A stretch of DNA of 64,000 nt from Cyanoderma ruficeps (GCA_008694505.1 VZDJ01006028.1:1252137-1316136), one strand, 5' to 3'. Shown: positions 49,441 through 63,980, numbered from the stretch's first letter. Numbers and translations: made by a program. Notes: generated by a model not told the origin, from the sequence alone.

Positions 49441-49860
49441 CTAAACAGGAGCGAAATGCTCTCTAACAGATAGCGAAGGAATACAATAGTGACCACACAT
49501 CCGCCCAAAAATTGAGCTCCATCTACCACAGGAGGTGCTGATACTCTTTCTCTTCCTTGTCTGGAATGAGTGAGCAGTTGGTACGGGCCCACTGTCCTTG
49601 TGTGCAGCAGAATATAGCTGTATAGCTGTCCTGTCAGGACGTGGGCAGAGGCACTGACAGCCATCTATATTGTTGCTGGATGGATCACAGCATGAGTTTT
49701 GTTTGGCCCAGATAGCGCTTTCCTGAACAACTCTTAGAAATGATTCAGAAGTTGCTACAGCCTGGTGACTGTTCCAAGCAAGCAATCTGGACACAGCCAT
49801 CCTGTTTTGCAGGCTCAGAAAGTTTAGTAATAGTGTGCCAGCTGGCCTCAGTTCCATTCA
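49441..49860 (-). other. Unassigned ORF-bearing block (possible old pseudogene or repeat)
   Basis: The minus strand is open for 138 codons from an ATG at 49857 and for 80 codons in another frame (49664-49422), in DNA less AT-rich than its surroundings. The predicted peptide has a Cys cluster (CCDPSSN, CQCLCPRP) but matches no family I recognise. It has no splice sites that I trust, no poly(A) tract and no neighbouring signal. It could be an old retrocopy, a degraded repeat or chance. Confidence 0.25.
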
Positions 49861-52800
49861 GTTTTAGAGTACAGTGTAGTCATCCTGTCTCCTTAGCCTG
49901 ATCTACAGACTCACTTGTATGTGAAGTCTCTGGAAGTGCAACACGATCTCCAGTAAAATACAGTTTTTTGGGGGGTTTTGAATAGAAGGCACTTTTTTTT
50001 TTTAACATTTAGAGAACAGCCTTACCCTCTTGCATAATTGTAGTACCGAAACAAACACAAAATTAATGAATTCTGGGACAATTTCAGTATTAAACTCTCT
50101 TTCCTTGCTTCCAGTAAATAATCTTTTAGACAAATAACAGCAGACAATCTTCTTTAGCTGCACACTGAACAAGTATTGCAGTAAACTTCCTTTGATATGG
50201 CATCAGCCTCACAGATGGCTTCATTGTTTAAATAGCCACAAAACTAATTTTGCTGCCAAGATTGTGACAACAGTGAGGTGTGTGAAAATATCTTCTGGTG
50301 TTCTATGTGCTGTTTTGTGCTTATGGTTAGAATATACAATGATAACCAAAGTGGACAGAAAATCATAGCACATAAAAATGTTGCAAAGAATTAGTGATTT
50401 TCTTCTGGTGTTTTTGGAGGTTTTTTACCACTTTGATGATGTTGGAGTCCCAAAAGAATGGCAGAGTTGGAGAATGCATGGAAATTTTTTTAATTGTGTC
50501 TGTCTGTAAGTGTTAGTTACAGCCAGAATCTCATAAGAAGAGGTAGGTGAGAATCTGTGTCATCTCCAGATCCAGATGGTCCTGAGAGTTAGTTCTCTAC
50601 ACAGTAGGTTTTGATTAGACCATTATTGAACAAATAATACAATTTGGGCTGGTATAGACTTTAGTTGGGTGCAGAACATTATCTGTGTGGACTGCAAATG
50701 GCCAGTTGTACAAAATGAGTTTGAGAGTAAGATTAAAAAATTTTTTTAAAAAAGGGAAGTGGTGATTTGTAACTACAGGTTAAGAAATCTTTTCTCATTA
50801 AGAATCACTGTGATCTAATGCAAATCAAATTCAAGCCTTTGGAGCCAAGTGCTTTACAAATTTCAAGGGAATTTTACACCAAATGTTTCAGAGGAAAAGT
50901 CTAGAAAATCTTGCCACTCACTGCTACTCTTCAGTTCCTTGCAAAGTTATTACTTAGTTATAGGTTTCACTTTTAGCAATCTAATTCTTCCCCTGAGAGC
51001 AACCACAGGTCATCATAAGAAGACTGAACCTGTGACATTTGTGGTTTAATATTTTTATTTCCTTTTTCTGATTATGTATTTAGTTAAAAAGATACAATGA
51101 AACTTTGCCAGTCATTGTCTTTTAATATAGAATGCAAACAAAATTATGCATTTTAACACCACAGTATTTAATTTAGGTTTGCAGTGGATTTAAGTAACTT
51201 CTTTTCTCTAGATTTCTGGTTCCTTGTCCCATCAGTACAGAAGGACATTTAGCCAAGTGCTTACACATAATGGATATAGGCACATCAGCCTGGCATGAGT
51301 CAAGCTTGAGGGCTTCTGAAGGAGCTTTTAAGATTTCTCATGTCAAAACTGACTACAAAAAAATCCCCAAAACCAAAAAGCACTTTAGGATGGGTTAGTA
51401 TGATGGGTCAAAGTTCATTTCTAGAAATAGCACATATTGTCACCTAATAAATACATGCTAAAATATGTATTTACATGACAGAGATTTCAGAAGTTCTGAA
51501 GGTGCTACTTCATTTTACTGAGGAGAAAATTTAGGAAAAAGAAAATCAAAACCAATGTAAGATTTTGTTTATTCAGTCCTTAAAATACTTCTTTTCCTAA
51601 TTAATTAGGGTACCAAGAACAACATAATGTAAAATTGCATATGAAGGGTTTTGACATGCTTTCTTTTCTTGTTTCTCCTTCTCCTCTCATTTGTGCACGA
51701 CCCCTTTTACCAAGTATTTGTTCTACCTACCATACAAGGAATCTACTTTATAGAAAGCAGGTGTCATTAGGAAACTTTGGATTATGGCTTCATAATGCGG
51801 TTCATTTTGCTTTTTGAACTTGTTTTCTTCATGATGCTCTTCATTCTTATTCCCACACTGCAGCTAAGAAGCAGCTCAGTGGTGTTACCCACTGCAGCTT
51901 AGTCATCCTGCCAAACATGCAATTGCGTGTGTGTTGGAGAGATTTTTTTTTCTTTCTTTTCAAAGACAGATCAGTTCTTTTTACTTATTTATAGACTGTT
52001 TGTGTAAGCCACTATAAGAAAAAATAAACCAGCTCAAAGTACTGAAAATAAGCAACAGAAAATCATGTTGTTGTGTTAAAACAGAGGTTTGGTGACAGAA
52101 TTTGCTAATTTAAAGAGCACCCTCTGCCTCACCTTGGCTGGTTAAATAGAAAACATCTGTTGCATATTGTGAGACACACATAACACCATTTAATTTGGGA
52201 ATCTTTTTTTCCCTCTGAAGTCATCTAAATCATGAAAGTTCATAAATGTTCACCTTTCTAAACTCACATTAAAATTGGTATTTTTATCAAGAGTATGTTA
52301 ACTTTTCACAGGTTATAGCTGTGGAGTGCAAAATACTCACTGTTCTATTAAGGTCCACAAAGTGCTGCACATTGAAATGTATGTTACTTGGACTTCCCAA
52401 GCAGTAAGATATTTATAATTCTTCTACAGCTGAAGCTTTTGAGATGGCAAATTCTTTTTCTGCCCTTATATTGCTGTTTTTCCATACAGCCAGAGTGGTG
52501 AGCATGGTACATATCACCCTTGTTAAAGTATGAGCCTGAAAACACTAACTAGACAAAAGTCTTCCTAACTCCCATAGCTTTCAGATGCCATATCTAAGAA
52601 CAAATGGGGACAAAGCTGAAAAAGAATTTCTGAATTTATCATAAGAATTTCTAACAATGGCAACAGAAAAAAGTATGGAACTAGGAGAGGAAAAAGAAAT
52701 CAATCAACATTCCTTCAGGAAACTAGAAGGACTTGGACTGCAGGGGTTTGAGAACTGCAACACTGTTGTCCATACAGACTCCTGTTTTTAACCTGTGTGC

Positions 52801-53229
52801 AGGACAATTCTTAGCATTGACCAGGGACAAGGACTGGACAGACCCTTTTTTTCCTGACACTGTATCGATAAGGAACGTGAAGAAAAAGTTAGTGGCTATG
52901 GCATTTGTTGAGCTAGATTCTCAGGACTTATCTACAGGTCCCAATTCCTTTCTTTTTCAATTATGGGCATGGACAGGAGGCTTGTATGTCATATTGAATT
53001 CCTGTTAAAAATTTGCCTCATGATTGTGTGTTAGCAAGATAAAGTTTCAGGTCTCTGGGGGCAATAGAGTGCCACTTATGAAAGTGTTAAGCACAAAGAG
53101 AATAGTTCTGGAAAGCTTGACAGAGTCCACAGTCCAGATTTGCTAAAAGCCACCACAGTGGCAGAAGTGAGGGACTGCCTGCACCAGAGCAGGGAGATTT
53201 TGTAATCTGAATAAACAGCAAATCAAGGT

Positions 53230-53283
53230 GAAAGAAAGACAGAAGGACAAAAGGAAAGAAAGAGAAAGAGAAAAAAAGAAGAG
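53230..53283 (+). repeat. GAAA-rich purine tract
   Basis: Units such as GAAAGAAAGAC, AGGAAAGAAAGAG and AAAGAGAAAAAAAG repeat over about 54 bases. On the minus strand it produces a Ser/Phe/Leu-rich segment inside a 130-codon chance ORF. Confidence 0.75.
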
Positions 53284-56200
53284 TTTTGAAAGACTATTGC
53301 CTTTAAATAGTAGTAAGGGTCTGTAGATGTCATGGCAAGCTGGTGTTAGCTGAAGATAAGCCTCTATTAAATCATCAGTAGCATATCTGTTACTAAAACT
53401 GACATTTTCCAAATTTAATCTGTCATTGGTTTTTCTCTTGTCTCTCAGCCCTATGAGCTTTTCCCTGACCTCCAAGTAGTCAGGCTTGAGAACAGAAATG
53501 TAGTACATATGAGTCCTGCAGTTTGTATTTGTCAAACAATACAGGAGACTAGATACTCTGCATTAAGCTTTCTCTATTCTGATTTTTCTTCCTGAATGTA
53601 TTTTGCTGAAACATAACGAATTTTGATTATATTTAGCAAGCATAATTTGAAGTGTGTCTACAAGATTTGCATACAATATTATTGCAACTTTAAAACTTAA
53701 AGAAGAGTAAGCTCATGTCTTATTCTTTTAAAATTACTGTCATTTCCTTATATGGCAGGTCTTAATAATTCAAAATCCAATTTTATTTAGTAGCAACAAT
53801 CATTGCAGAGAGTGTTGGGAGCAATAAAGAGAATATTGTGAAATCTCTTTCCAACAGTTTTTATTCACAATTCATCTGTACAGTTGTAGTATGTATCTTG
53901 ATGTCTTGGCCTCAGGAAGTGATTTTTTCTTTTGTCTTTGTATATAATTCTCAAACAGATTCATGTGTCAAGAGATTCTAGGTAAACAAATATGGAAAAA
54001 ATAGTCTTCAAATTGCTAGATGTGTAAAATTTATGTATACTTGCATAAGAGATACGTAAATCTTTTTAAACTTCACTGCATTTTTAATAGTAACAAGAAT
54101 ATAAAAAATCTTTATTGTGCAGTACATTTTCTTTCATCATGTTAGTATACCAAGATATACTTGGTATGTTCCTGTCTTCCATCTTTAAATAAATGTGTGC
54201 CTTTCCATGTAAAGTGAGAAGTCAATTAACTTCCTTATTCTCTGTCAAATTCAATTTTAAACATCTCAGTTGTCAGGCCCAAACACCTGTGTCTTGGCAG
54301 GCTGACAGGACAGGACATCTGCAAGTAGACCTTTTAGACCTGTTGTCTCCAGTTATGTCAGCTACATGAGGAAGCTTCTTTATTTATTGATAAGACTCCT
54401 TAATATACAGGGAGTAACTGTTATTGAAAACTATTTTAAAAATTTAGGTCAGCTTCAAACTAGTTACAATACCCCCATTCTCTTCTCTCCATATGACTGC
54501 ATGGAAACTACCCAATAGTTTATTTTTCCACTAAGAATGCATCTCATTTTGAACCTGCTTGTGTAATTGTGATTTGTTCTCCTTTTTTCTGAGCCTTGCC
54601 TTCAGAGCTGGTAAAATACTTCTTATGACCTGGTGTTTGCCTTCCAGTGTCTTCATAGTGACTGCATTTTAGTCTTCATTTTTCAGATTGTGTCTCTAGA
54701 AACCTTCTAGTGTCCTCTTAAAAGCTCTCCAGCTCTTGGTCACTTAAGGAATCCTGCTCTGCATTTGCTTCATATTCAATTGCTCTAATTTGAACATGGG
54801 TAATCAGATAAGGTCATAACAGTTTCTTGTACTTATCCTTTTGCTTGATAAGTACCTTTTTTAACACACAGACATATTGTTGTTTTTACCCTCATGTCCC
54901 CAGGACTTTCAAGGACAGGATGGACTATTTTTTAAATGAATGTAGGTCTTTTTTCAAATGGGGTTCTCAAAAGTGGTCAGGTTAAAAAAGATATGAACTA
55001 GACGTAGTTCATCACCAGTTACATTTTTGTCGTTGACAGTTTGGAAGTTTAATGCTGTGGAAGGATAGTTGAGAAGACAGGAATTCCTTATTTTCTAGAA
55101 GGTCTTTCTCAGAATGCAAAGGCAGATGCTGTGCATACTTCTGATGGCTGTACTGACAAGCAGGAAGGCAGACCGTATAATACACTGAAAATTTTAGAGG
55201 AGATGGAAGGGCATTATTTTTATATTTTTAAGAAAAATACCTTTGATTCTGAATGCTGGAAAAGTTTCTGTTTATAAATTTTGCACAGCCTCAAATACTT
55301 TTTATAGTCTTGGCCTGGACTGTCATGCTCCACTTGTTTTCCTCTTTCAAGAGAGATATAAAAACTCAAAATATTGCTTGCCCATCTCAGTTTACCTTAG
55401 AAAGTGTGTAGTACATCTGAGGCAAAATAAGTATGAGGAAACAGAGTTTCAGCTCTAACTTCAGATTGCCTTTACACTTGGGAGTTTTCTGGCATTGTTT
55501 GTATGATATTGACTTTTATGATCTTATAACCAACAGCAAGACATTGATTACATAATAAAAGTGAACACACTAAAAATAAAATCCATCAATCTTTGGTTAT
55601 TACCTGCAAAAGAAAATTAAAATATCAATCTTAATGTGAAAGATGTATTAAAGTTTTAAAGGTGCTGTATACTCCTAAATGATTTTCATAGCTTTCAATC
55701 CAATACAATTTTGCACATCCTTAGAGGTGGACAGACACAATTGGGTAAATGCTTGTAAAACAAGAAAGCTGTATCTTTCAAAAGTGGTACAATTTAAGCA
55801 TTTTATTTAGCAAATATTTCAATGGTTTGTGTGTGTACAAGTACAGAAATTAGCATGTAACAGGAGAGAAATTTCTTCTGATCTTGGGACTGTATAAAAA
55901 TAAGATAACAAATGTAAATATAACTGCTTTATTTCTGTCACCCAATAAGACTGGGTGGGGTTTTGTTTTTTGGATTATTTTAAGAAAAAAAATTGCAAGT
56001 AGGCCCATCAAAGACAGTCTGAACAAAAAGGTTGCCAGCAGATAAATAGAGGACCATGTTGAATGCTGCAATAGATACATATCTGTGCCATGTAGACCCT
56101 TGAACATTGCATTTGACACCTTATAGTGTAAATATGGCTTAATTATCAGGTACTTCATGAACTTGCACTTCGTATGTTTTTGTTTCTATGATTGAACTCT

Positions 56201-59200
56201 TCCTTCCCCTAGAATAAACCTAGCAAAATCCATTAATTTTTGATGAAGTAATTTTTAAGAAGTATGTAAAATTGGTATTAGATAACGTGTAGACTAAAGC
56301 TTTCACAGGTTAGTTGTGTCTGTGTGGGTATGTGTATGTGCACATGTGCAAATAACAATTTGGTAGTACCCGTCTAGTAGTAGATTCTGAACGTGATTAT
56401 TTGTAACTCTCGAGCTGAGAAAAATTTCCTCATTTCATTTTGGAGTGAATAAAGGTGAAAATTTTCTGCATGATTTATCATTAGTGACTCAATGTTAGCT
56501 CTTCCAGTCTAAAGTTGAACTGAAAGGTTAACTTGGAAAAGATACTCATTTTGCTGAGTAGAGATTTCAATTTCAATACCATTCTTGCAAGAAAATTTAG
56601 CTTTTTTAATCTCCTGTTTGTGAGCTTATTGTGCACTGTTTTTATGAGTATAGGAATTACCTTCCTCAAAAACTGTTTTCTTCTTCTGTAACTGTAAATA
56701 CAGTCAAATTTTATGCCTTCTATTTATGCATGGCATGGCAAAATGCAACTCCTACTGTAGCCATGTGGACAGGGTATCATGGGCTGTGCCTCACACCTAC
56801 TGAACATCTTGACATATGCCCTGAAATTTTCTGAACCCCTGATTTTCTCCACTGAGCTTCTGAAGTCCCTGCCAGTGTTGTAATTCCAAAGCTGTCATTG
56901 GTATCAAAGGACTATCTCACTTCCTCCTAACTTATGCTTTTTCCTTTGCGTGTGGTTTTGCCTGTGGCCACCAAGTTAAGGTAATGTTAGAAAATACTCT
57001 AGGAACTGTAGTGGAGGGACTATGGAACACCAAAAGGTCAGCAAGTTTACATCTGGCTAAACTTAAGTGAAACATGGAAAACTTTTGCAGCTGCTTCAGT
57101 AACAACAGGAAAAATAACAAATATAATATATCCTTGTAAAGCCATTGAAATAAATGGAGGAAAAACATTTACTTAGTTCCTTTTCTTTCTTTTCTCCCCT
57201 TCCTATTTTTCCTAATTGACATTAAGCTGCTTTCTGAATTGCTGCTGCTGTCAAGTTTCAACTACTGTTTGTGGCCTATATAAGCCGAGCAACTGGTTCA
57301 CAGAAGGGTGAAACTGACATAATTTTAACTGACATAAGCCGTGTGAGCTTTTTGCTGCTAAGGCCTCTAGGCCATCTTTGCAATCTAGTTGATGATTGTG
57401 ACATCTGAGAAAAAAAAAGAAATCTGTTATTTCTCCTGAAAATTGTTGTTAAATTGAGCCTCTGAATACTAACTTCAGCAAAGGTTGGGAAGTTAATTTT
57501 CATAGTTTTATAACTGCTTTCAAATCCCGATGCCTTATTCATGTAATAATTAATAGGAGTTGGGCTGCCAGAGACCTCAAATCCTTCAGGACTTATCAGA
57601 ACGTATCTTTTTTTAACTCAACTTCATAAACCAAAATAGAAGAAAAGATCTTATCAAATCAGAACATTACATTGTCAGTGTTATGATGCCGTGAAGTGGC
57701 ATCGGCAGTGGCACTGCTTGAAGTGAAACGTGGCAAACTTTAGGCATTGCTTATTGCATATTTAAAGACTCTTTCATTCTAGTGTGGAGATCATAGTAAG
57801 AAAACTTGGGTGAAATAGTCCTTCAAAAGTTTATTCAGTCCAGTGACAGCTACAATTTATATTTTGGTTTGGTTTTCTTTCATTATCAACCACTGCTGTT
57901 TAATTTTAGGTAGTTTCTCTGTTATGATGAATCAGAAAGAGGTAGATGATGAAGTCTAATATATTAAAAGAAAAATGAAGGAAACATAAAAAGTTTAAAA
58001 AAGTTAAAGCAAAGGATTGCTATGTTTAAGGTGGTGTCAATATCTTTCCAGTGGCCTGTGTTGCAAATAAATAGTTTAGCCTTAGAAAGAGTCTTGAAAA
58101 GGCTGTACAAATAAATAATCTTATACACACCATTTAAGAATGAGTAATTTGTTAAATATGTGTTTATTTAAGAACTTTTAATTGAAAATTCATTTATCAC
58201 CAAGCTGCCATTTTTCTATTATTTTTTAGTCCTGCTATGTTGTAACCTTTTGTTCTGTCTCATAATAACTATTACCATTAAATTTTAGCATATAGATTGT
58301 AATGTTTTGAATCCTTTTCTGAAAAAATGAATTATCATGCGTAGTAAGTTTGAATAGGAAGTTAAACCTTTGGCATTTTTGATTTTTTTTTTTTTTCCTT
58401 ATGGATTTTGATCATGTACATTTGTTTAAAATTTCTTCTGTCCAGGAAGATAGAGGTAATGTATGAGGAAGGCCTATATTTTGGCTCGATTTCATGAAAA
58501 AATCTTAATTAATAAGCAGTGCTACAGATTGATCTGTGCCAGAAGTCTGTGCAGTTTTTTATGTCTGTCAGAATAGTGAATATATACTCCACTTGAGGAG
58601 GAAATTGAAGAAAGACATCCTTGGCTACCACACTGTGCATATTTTTGCTAAGACTAAATACCAAGACTACACACATTCTTCTTCAAACACTGTAATTACT
58701 TTTTTTTTTCCAAAGTTTGAAAGGACTTGGGTGAAAAAAAAATATGAAGCATGGTGAGAGCACTCTAACTTTAGTTCTATATAAAAAATCCATTATCTTA
58801 AGTGCTTCAATGTAGTAGTATAGTTTGTAATAGTTCTCAATATGCAGCAAACATCAAACTATTTAATGAATCGAGAGCCTGTGACTGCAATCTTATTGGC
58901 AGTAGACCTCAGTAACTCTACAGACAAATATGGATCTTTTACTGAAAATTTGGCAATGAATTTAAAGCTTGATGGATGCATATGATAGCTTTGGTCAGCT
59001 AGAATCTTCATAAACCAAAGATTAAATGATTTTGTTCACTGTTAGGAACCTTCAAAGGCTAATTTATCTTAGGTCTAGACTAGAAACAGTAAAGTCTGTG
59101 CAGATGAAACTCTGTGTCTATCTCAATATACTTCAGTCAAAGTTTTAGAAAAGCACATAAATAATGTAGTTGAATGCTTGATCTTGAAAAGTGAAGTCTT

Positions 59201-60919
59201 GTGAGCTATTACATGTATTATTGAGTATGGTTGTCACTCTCAGATCACTCATTTTTTACTGGGTTTTAGGAGGTTGTGGTAAAGTGCATGCCAGTTTCAG
59301 GATGCCAAGTACCATTTTATCTGGAGTTCTTGACAGAGGTAGTGGTTAAGAAGATGCAGGTAAATATTGTAGGCGACTTTACAGACATACAAGACTGACT
59401 TGCTGCAATACAGTTTCAACAGTTAGCCAGTAGACAGTTCTTATTTATATGGCAGATGTAGATTTTCTGTGATGTGCTTCCTTGGTAATGCAGTTTATCA
59501 GAATTCATAGTACCTTTGAATAATGCATTTTTTTTTCTGATAGAACACCCTCTCATAAAAACAAAAGCTGGCTTTTGGATTGTATACATTTTTGCTGCAC
59601 ACATTAGATCTTTTCATGAAACTACTTCCATTTACAGTTTTTGTAAAAATGTTTTGATTAGAAAATAATATAAAGAATTTTTTGTCTCAAATCCAAGTAT
59701 TCTCCTGTATCAAAGGAGGTAACAAATTTTTATTTGGTTGGCTTTCACTGAACAAATGCCTGTGTTAACTTGTCATGACTAAGGCAGCAAAAAGGGGAAA
59801 GTTTGAAAAGAGAGAAGGCAGCATTTTCTGTAGTGCTAAAATCATGTAATAACATACAGCAATATACTCTGTAGTTTATAATGGGTCATTGCTTTCAGCT
59901 TTTTGGAATACAAATCAGTAACTTTGTTTTATTCCAATTATTCTGATATCTTTATTTTATATCTAAGACTATATTTTATATGTAATCTTTCTCATGTATG
60001 TGAATCAAGCAGAGACTTTTTTAACAATGTGACCACATCCAAAGACATACCCTATTCTCTAAACCTGCTGAAACAGTACAAAATAAACCAGGTATCATGT
60101 TTGCTTCTACCTTTGGTACCTATTTACAAACAACCTGAATTGGTTTCCTTAATTCAAGAAATCTTATATCTTTGATCTGCGATGAGTAGAACGTATGTCT
60201 AACTCATCATTCATTATAGTCTTAGGTGATTTTTGTTTTCCTTGCAAACATTTATAGAATATTTTGGTATTTTTATAATGAAATTATGTTGTAAGTGAAC
60301 GTGTTCTCTCTTCTATTTTTTTTATCTTTGTTTCTTGACCTATTCATGTTTTTTATATAACTTGGTTTATAAATTAAGTGCAATTGCTATCATTTCAATG
60401 CTACTGTGACTAACTGAGTAATGAATTAAGGGCATGCTTTCACTAATTGAACTTATATTTTTTAATGGGGCATAATTAATATTGATATATGATATAACAC
60501 TTTAAAAACATTCTGAGGATATGCTTGTATTGTGTAATTAATCCTCGCAACATGAAGGTTAGGGGTTGGTGTGGTTATGTTTATTCTGCAGATGGGTACA
60601 GTAAGGAAAAAGAGGAAGTGTGGGGTGGAAGAATTTGTTCATCAAACACATGGCTTGTGAAATGATACCTGAATTATATGTGAGCTTTTCAGACCACCAT
60701 TTCTTTGATGCACGTTTATCTTCTGTGCTCTGTTCATGACACATTTTAGCTCCCTGCACTTATTTGTAATTCTCTAAGGGAAATTAAAAAAATTTAATTT
60801 GTACTACTTCAATGAAAGAAATGCTGTGCTATTAAAAACTTTCAAAGAAGTTTGAGAACAAAACCAATTCCATTTTCATTCTCCCCTACACATATTTCTG
60901 ATTTTTTGTAGGTGGAGGA

Positions 60920-60940
60920 GTATCATCTTTAAGATGATAC
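60920..60940. other. Near-perfect 21-bp palindrome
   Basis: GTATCATCTT and AAGATGATAC are exact reverse complements separated by a single T. This gives 10-bp arms, about 0.8 kb upstream of the exon. Confidence 0.85.
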
Positions 60941-61518
60941 CTTGTTCAGACAACCTCTTTCAAATAACTAACAAATGGTAGTAAATTTCTGCAATAAAAA
61001 ATGTGTCCATTCATATTTTCACAATGTAACTGCTTAGTTACCTTCATATTTTCTGTTTCTTTTAACAAATATTGACTTAATTTATTTTTTAGAACCTGAA
61101 CTAATGTGAAACTAAGATGAAAAACAAACTTTTTTATATACTTGAGGCTTTAATTTACTGTCAGAGAACAGTTAGTTATTGGATTCTATTAAACTGCTAT
61201 TTCACCACCTAAATGAAAACTGTACATAAAGGGCTTTCTACTGCCTGCATCCATAATTATGGATGGTTGTATGAATATCTTTGCAATATTTACAAGGTAG
61301 AATTAAATAAAAACTTCTTTCACTCCGTTGAAAGAAGAGCAGCAAGATATGTAGGACACTGTTTAAAAATGGATCTGTAAAGAGCTTCATTGAAGGACTG
61401 GTAAACCAACAACTGAGTTAGAAATTAGCTTTGAAAATTATGACATCTATTAAAAACTGAAATGTTTTGTACAAGTAGATTCCATGACCCAATTTTACCT
61501 TTTTTGTGTAAGTAATCA

Positions 61519-61651
61519 TGTTAAAAAAAATAAAAAATAAAAAAGAGAGAGAGAGAAAAAAAAAACAAAGAACCAAACAAAACCCCCCAAAAATACATAA
61601 AAAACTCCCAAAACAAAAACAAACCACCCACACCCCAAACCAAAGCCAAAT
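61519..61651. repeat. A/C-rich low-complexity tract upstream of the exon
   Basis: It begins with AAAAAAAATAAAAAATAAAA and GAGAGAGAGA, then AACAAAG, CCAAACAAAACCCCCC and CACCCACACCCC runs. It ends about 80 bases before the splice acceptor and gives chance Lys/Asn/Pro/Thr-rich ORFs. Confidence 0.8.
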
Positions 61652-61709
61652 AGTTAATTATAGTTTTTGGACAATTATTATTATTTCATTCTGCAAATTT
61701 GAACTGTAA

Positions 61710-61938
<229 letters not shown>

Positions 61939-62089
61939 GAAGACATGAAATATCTTCTAAATACAAACAGCAGATTAAATAAATTTATTTTGAGGTGGTT
62001 TTGTTTCCCCTAAATTAAAGTGTACTAATGTACTGTCTAAAAATTGACACCATTAGAACTGTAATAACCCAAGCAGTGACACTCCAGAG

Positions 62090-62390
62090 TTTACATTCAG
62101 AGGTAGGCAGATCCTCATTCCTTGAAGAAGACCCTGTGGTCAAAGAGGTCAAAACTCTGTGGCCCAGCCCCAGCTCCTTAGTAAAATACTGTTCTGCTGG
62201 AAGCGGATACTCCTACCTGACTTTCCCCTTTGCATTAAGGAGAACTCCTCTGGTCTCCTGTGCTCTTCAGCCTGTTCTCCTGCCCTGTGGATACCCTTTT
62301 CTGCTACTCCTGCCACTCCCTTGGCAGTATTATTGGTACCCATGTGGACCAGCAACAAAGGGCAGTTGTTTTATCCTGTAATGGTTACTT
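62090..62390 (-). mobile_element. CR1 ORF1 fragment (SGNH esterase region)
   Basis: On the minus strand the text HMGTNNTAKG at about 62340-62310 resembles the VHVGTNDTA block of the esterase-like domain carried by bird CR1 ORF1. About 200 bases on, WLRSW-like and F-LFDHRVFFKE-like words follow in shifted frames, as in that ORF. Stops and frame changes show it is a fossil fragment. The GC-richer composition stands out from the intron. No CR1 3' tail is attached. I rate the assignment moderate because only short blocks match. Confidence 0.58.
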
Positions 62391-63312
62391 GTGACTGAGG
62401 GCTTTTATATTGTAATTCCTCACAGCAAAGAAATATTTTATACTTTTCTGTGCTCCAAAACAAATGCAAGGGTTAATAATCAAAAAACCTAAAAAAGTTT
62501 TGGCCAGATCTGTTTTTTGTGTTTGAGTTCAATCAGTTCTCAACAGAGATTTCTTTCACTAGTGCTTCAAAGCAGAAAGAAACAGAAAATTTATGACCAT
62601 TCAGTTTCTGATCTTAGATGTTTGGTTTTGACTTTCTTGTCCTTTTAGTAAAATGTAGCAAAAAAAATTGCATAAGTATATACAAATATCCTTACAAATT
62701 ATACTTTTAAATACTTACAAAAATATTCAGAGCGAATCAATGGCCAACCTACATTCTGTTAATATGGTGTTTTTTCCTGAGAATTGAAAAGTTCTTTGTT
62801 GTCTCAATCTCAGCTACCATAACAGTATCACCCGAAACATTTGCCGTATTCGTCTTGAGGTTGAAATACTGTGCAGTGCAATTCTGAAACATTTTGAAAG
62901 TTAATTTCATTCTCTTCAGTAGTTCCACTAACAGCTGATTTATGATATGTGACTACTTCTAAATGAACTTTGTATAATTAGGTTCTCAATTCTCGGTAAT
63001 TTTGAGAATCCCTAGTTGATTATAGTTGCATGAGTCAAGATTTTTATGAAGCAAACATTAGGAATACAAATTGGATTAGTGATATTACAATGGTAAGCTT
63101 TTTCTCACAATAAAAATAGCTGTGAAGGGAAGAACATGTAATATATTATCATTAAAAACACATCCATCTATTGGAGGGAAAATAAAGAGGGCAATAAAGT
63201 AAAAAAGATCCTATGTCAGAAACATCCAAGAGGAACAAGTAATAATTAATCAGGTTTCAGATTTAATAACTACTGTTGGAGAAATATTGTGGTTAAAATA
63301 TATATTTTTACA

Positions 63313-63332
63313 TACACACACACACAAACACG
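63313..63332. repeat. Short CA repeat
   Basis: ACACACACACACAAACAC between two AT-rich TATATTTTTA-like arms. It is simple sequence. Confidence 0.75.
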
Positions 63333-63980
63333 TATATTTTTATATATCTAAAATCAAAAAGGATATTCCTTGATAAAGGCTGAAAGGAAAAAGTCTGTGA
63401 TTCACTTAGAGTAAAATTAACTGAATAGAGAGATGCAGAGCTGATGTTTTTGGAAAAACAATAGCAAACAGAAATTGATGGGTTTGTTGTTATCCATACC
63501 TTCTGAGGTAGCAAGCAATTCTGTTTTAATTTCTTCTCAGCCTCTGATGTTTAGATAAATACTGTTTTATAAGTTTAAGGAGGAGAAAAAGATCTTCTGA
63601 TCCCATATTTATCCATGTTTACAATTAAAAAAAATAAAAAAGAAAAGAACATTTTCCAATAATTTTGCTTATTGATGTTACATTATATGATAAAATGATA
63701 ATGTTTTCCCTATATCCACTCTATAGTCTCTAATTTTTAGAGTGACATTGTAAATTCGCAGCTGAGCAATTTTGTTCACTTCCAGAATAATCTGATTTGG
63801 GGCAGTATTTACATTGAGATGAAGTTTGGAAAAAGCCCTCACATTAACTAATCAAATAAGAAGTCAGAGAAGTGTTTCAGGAAAGCAGATACTGTGTAAT
63901 TTCTTACACAGTAAGTGAAGCACTAGTAGATCACACTCAAAAGATTGAAGGACACAGATACAAATAGTTTTATATATCTC

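Larger units (their letters stand above)
44970..61518. other. AT-rich intronic sequence, nothing gene-like
   Basis: No CSMD1 exon, RNA gene or named repeat could be supported in 16 kb. GC-richer unassigned patches lie at about 47160-47530 and 49440-49860. A GAAA-rich tract lies at 53230-53283, a degenerate TG-rich stretch at about 56311-56350 and a palindrome at 60920-60940. The rest looks like unique AT-rich DNA. Confidence 0.5.

Noticed and set aside
53143..53535. 130-codon minus-strand ORF as a gene
   Set aside because: About a third of it is the complement of a GAAA-rich simple tract and the rest matches nothing I know.
61418..61709. Phe/Leu-rich minus-strand and Lys/Asn/Pro-rich + strand ORFs
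   Set aside because: Both are translations of the A/C-rich low-complexity tract before the exon.
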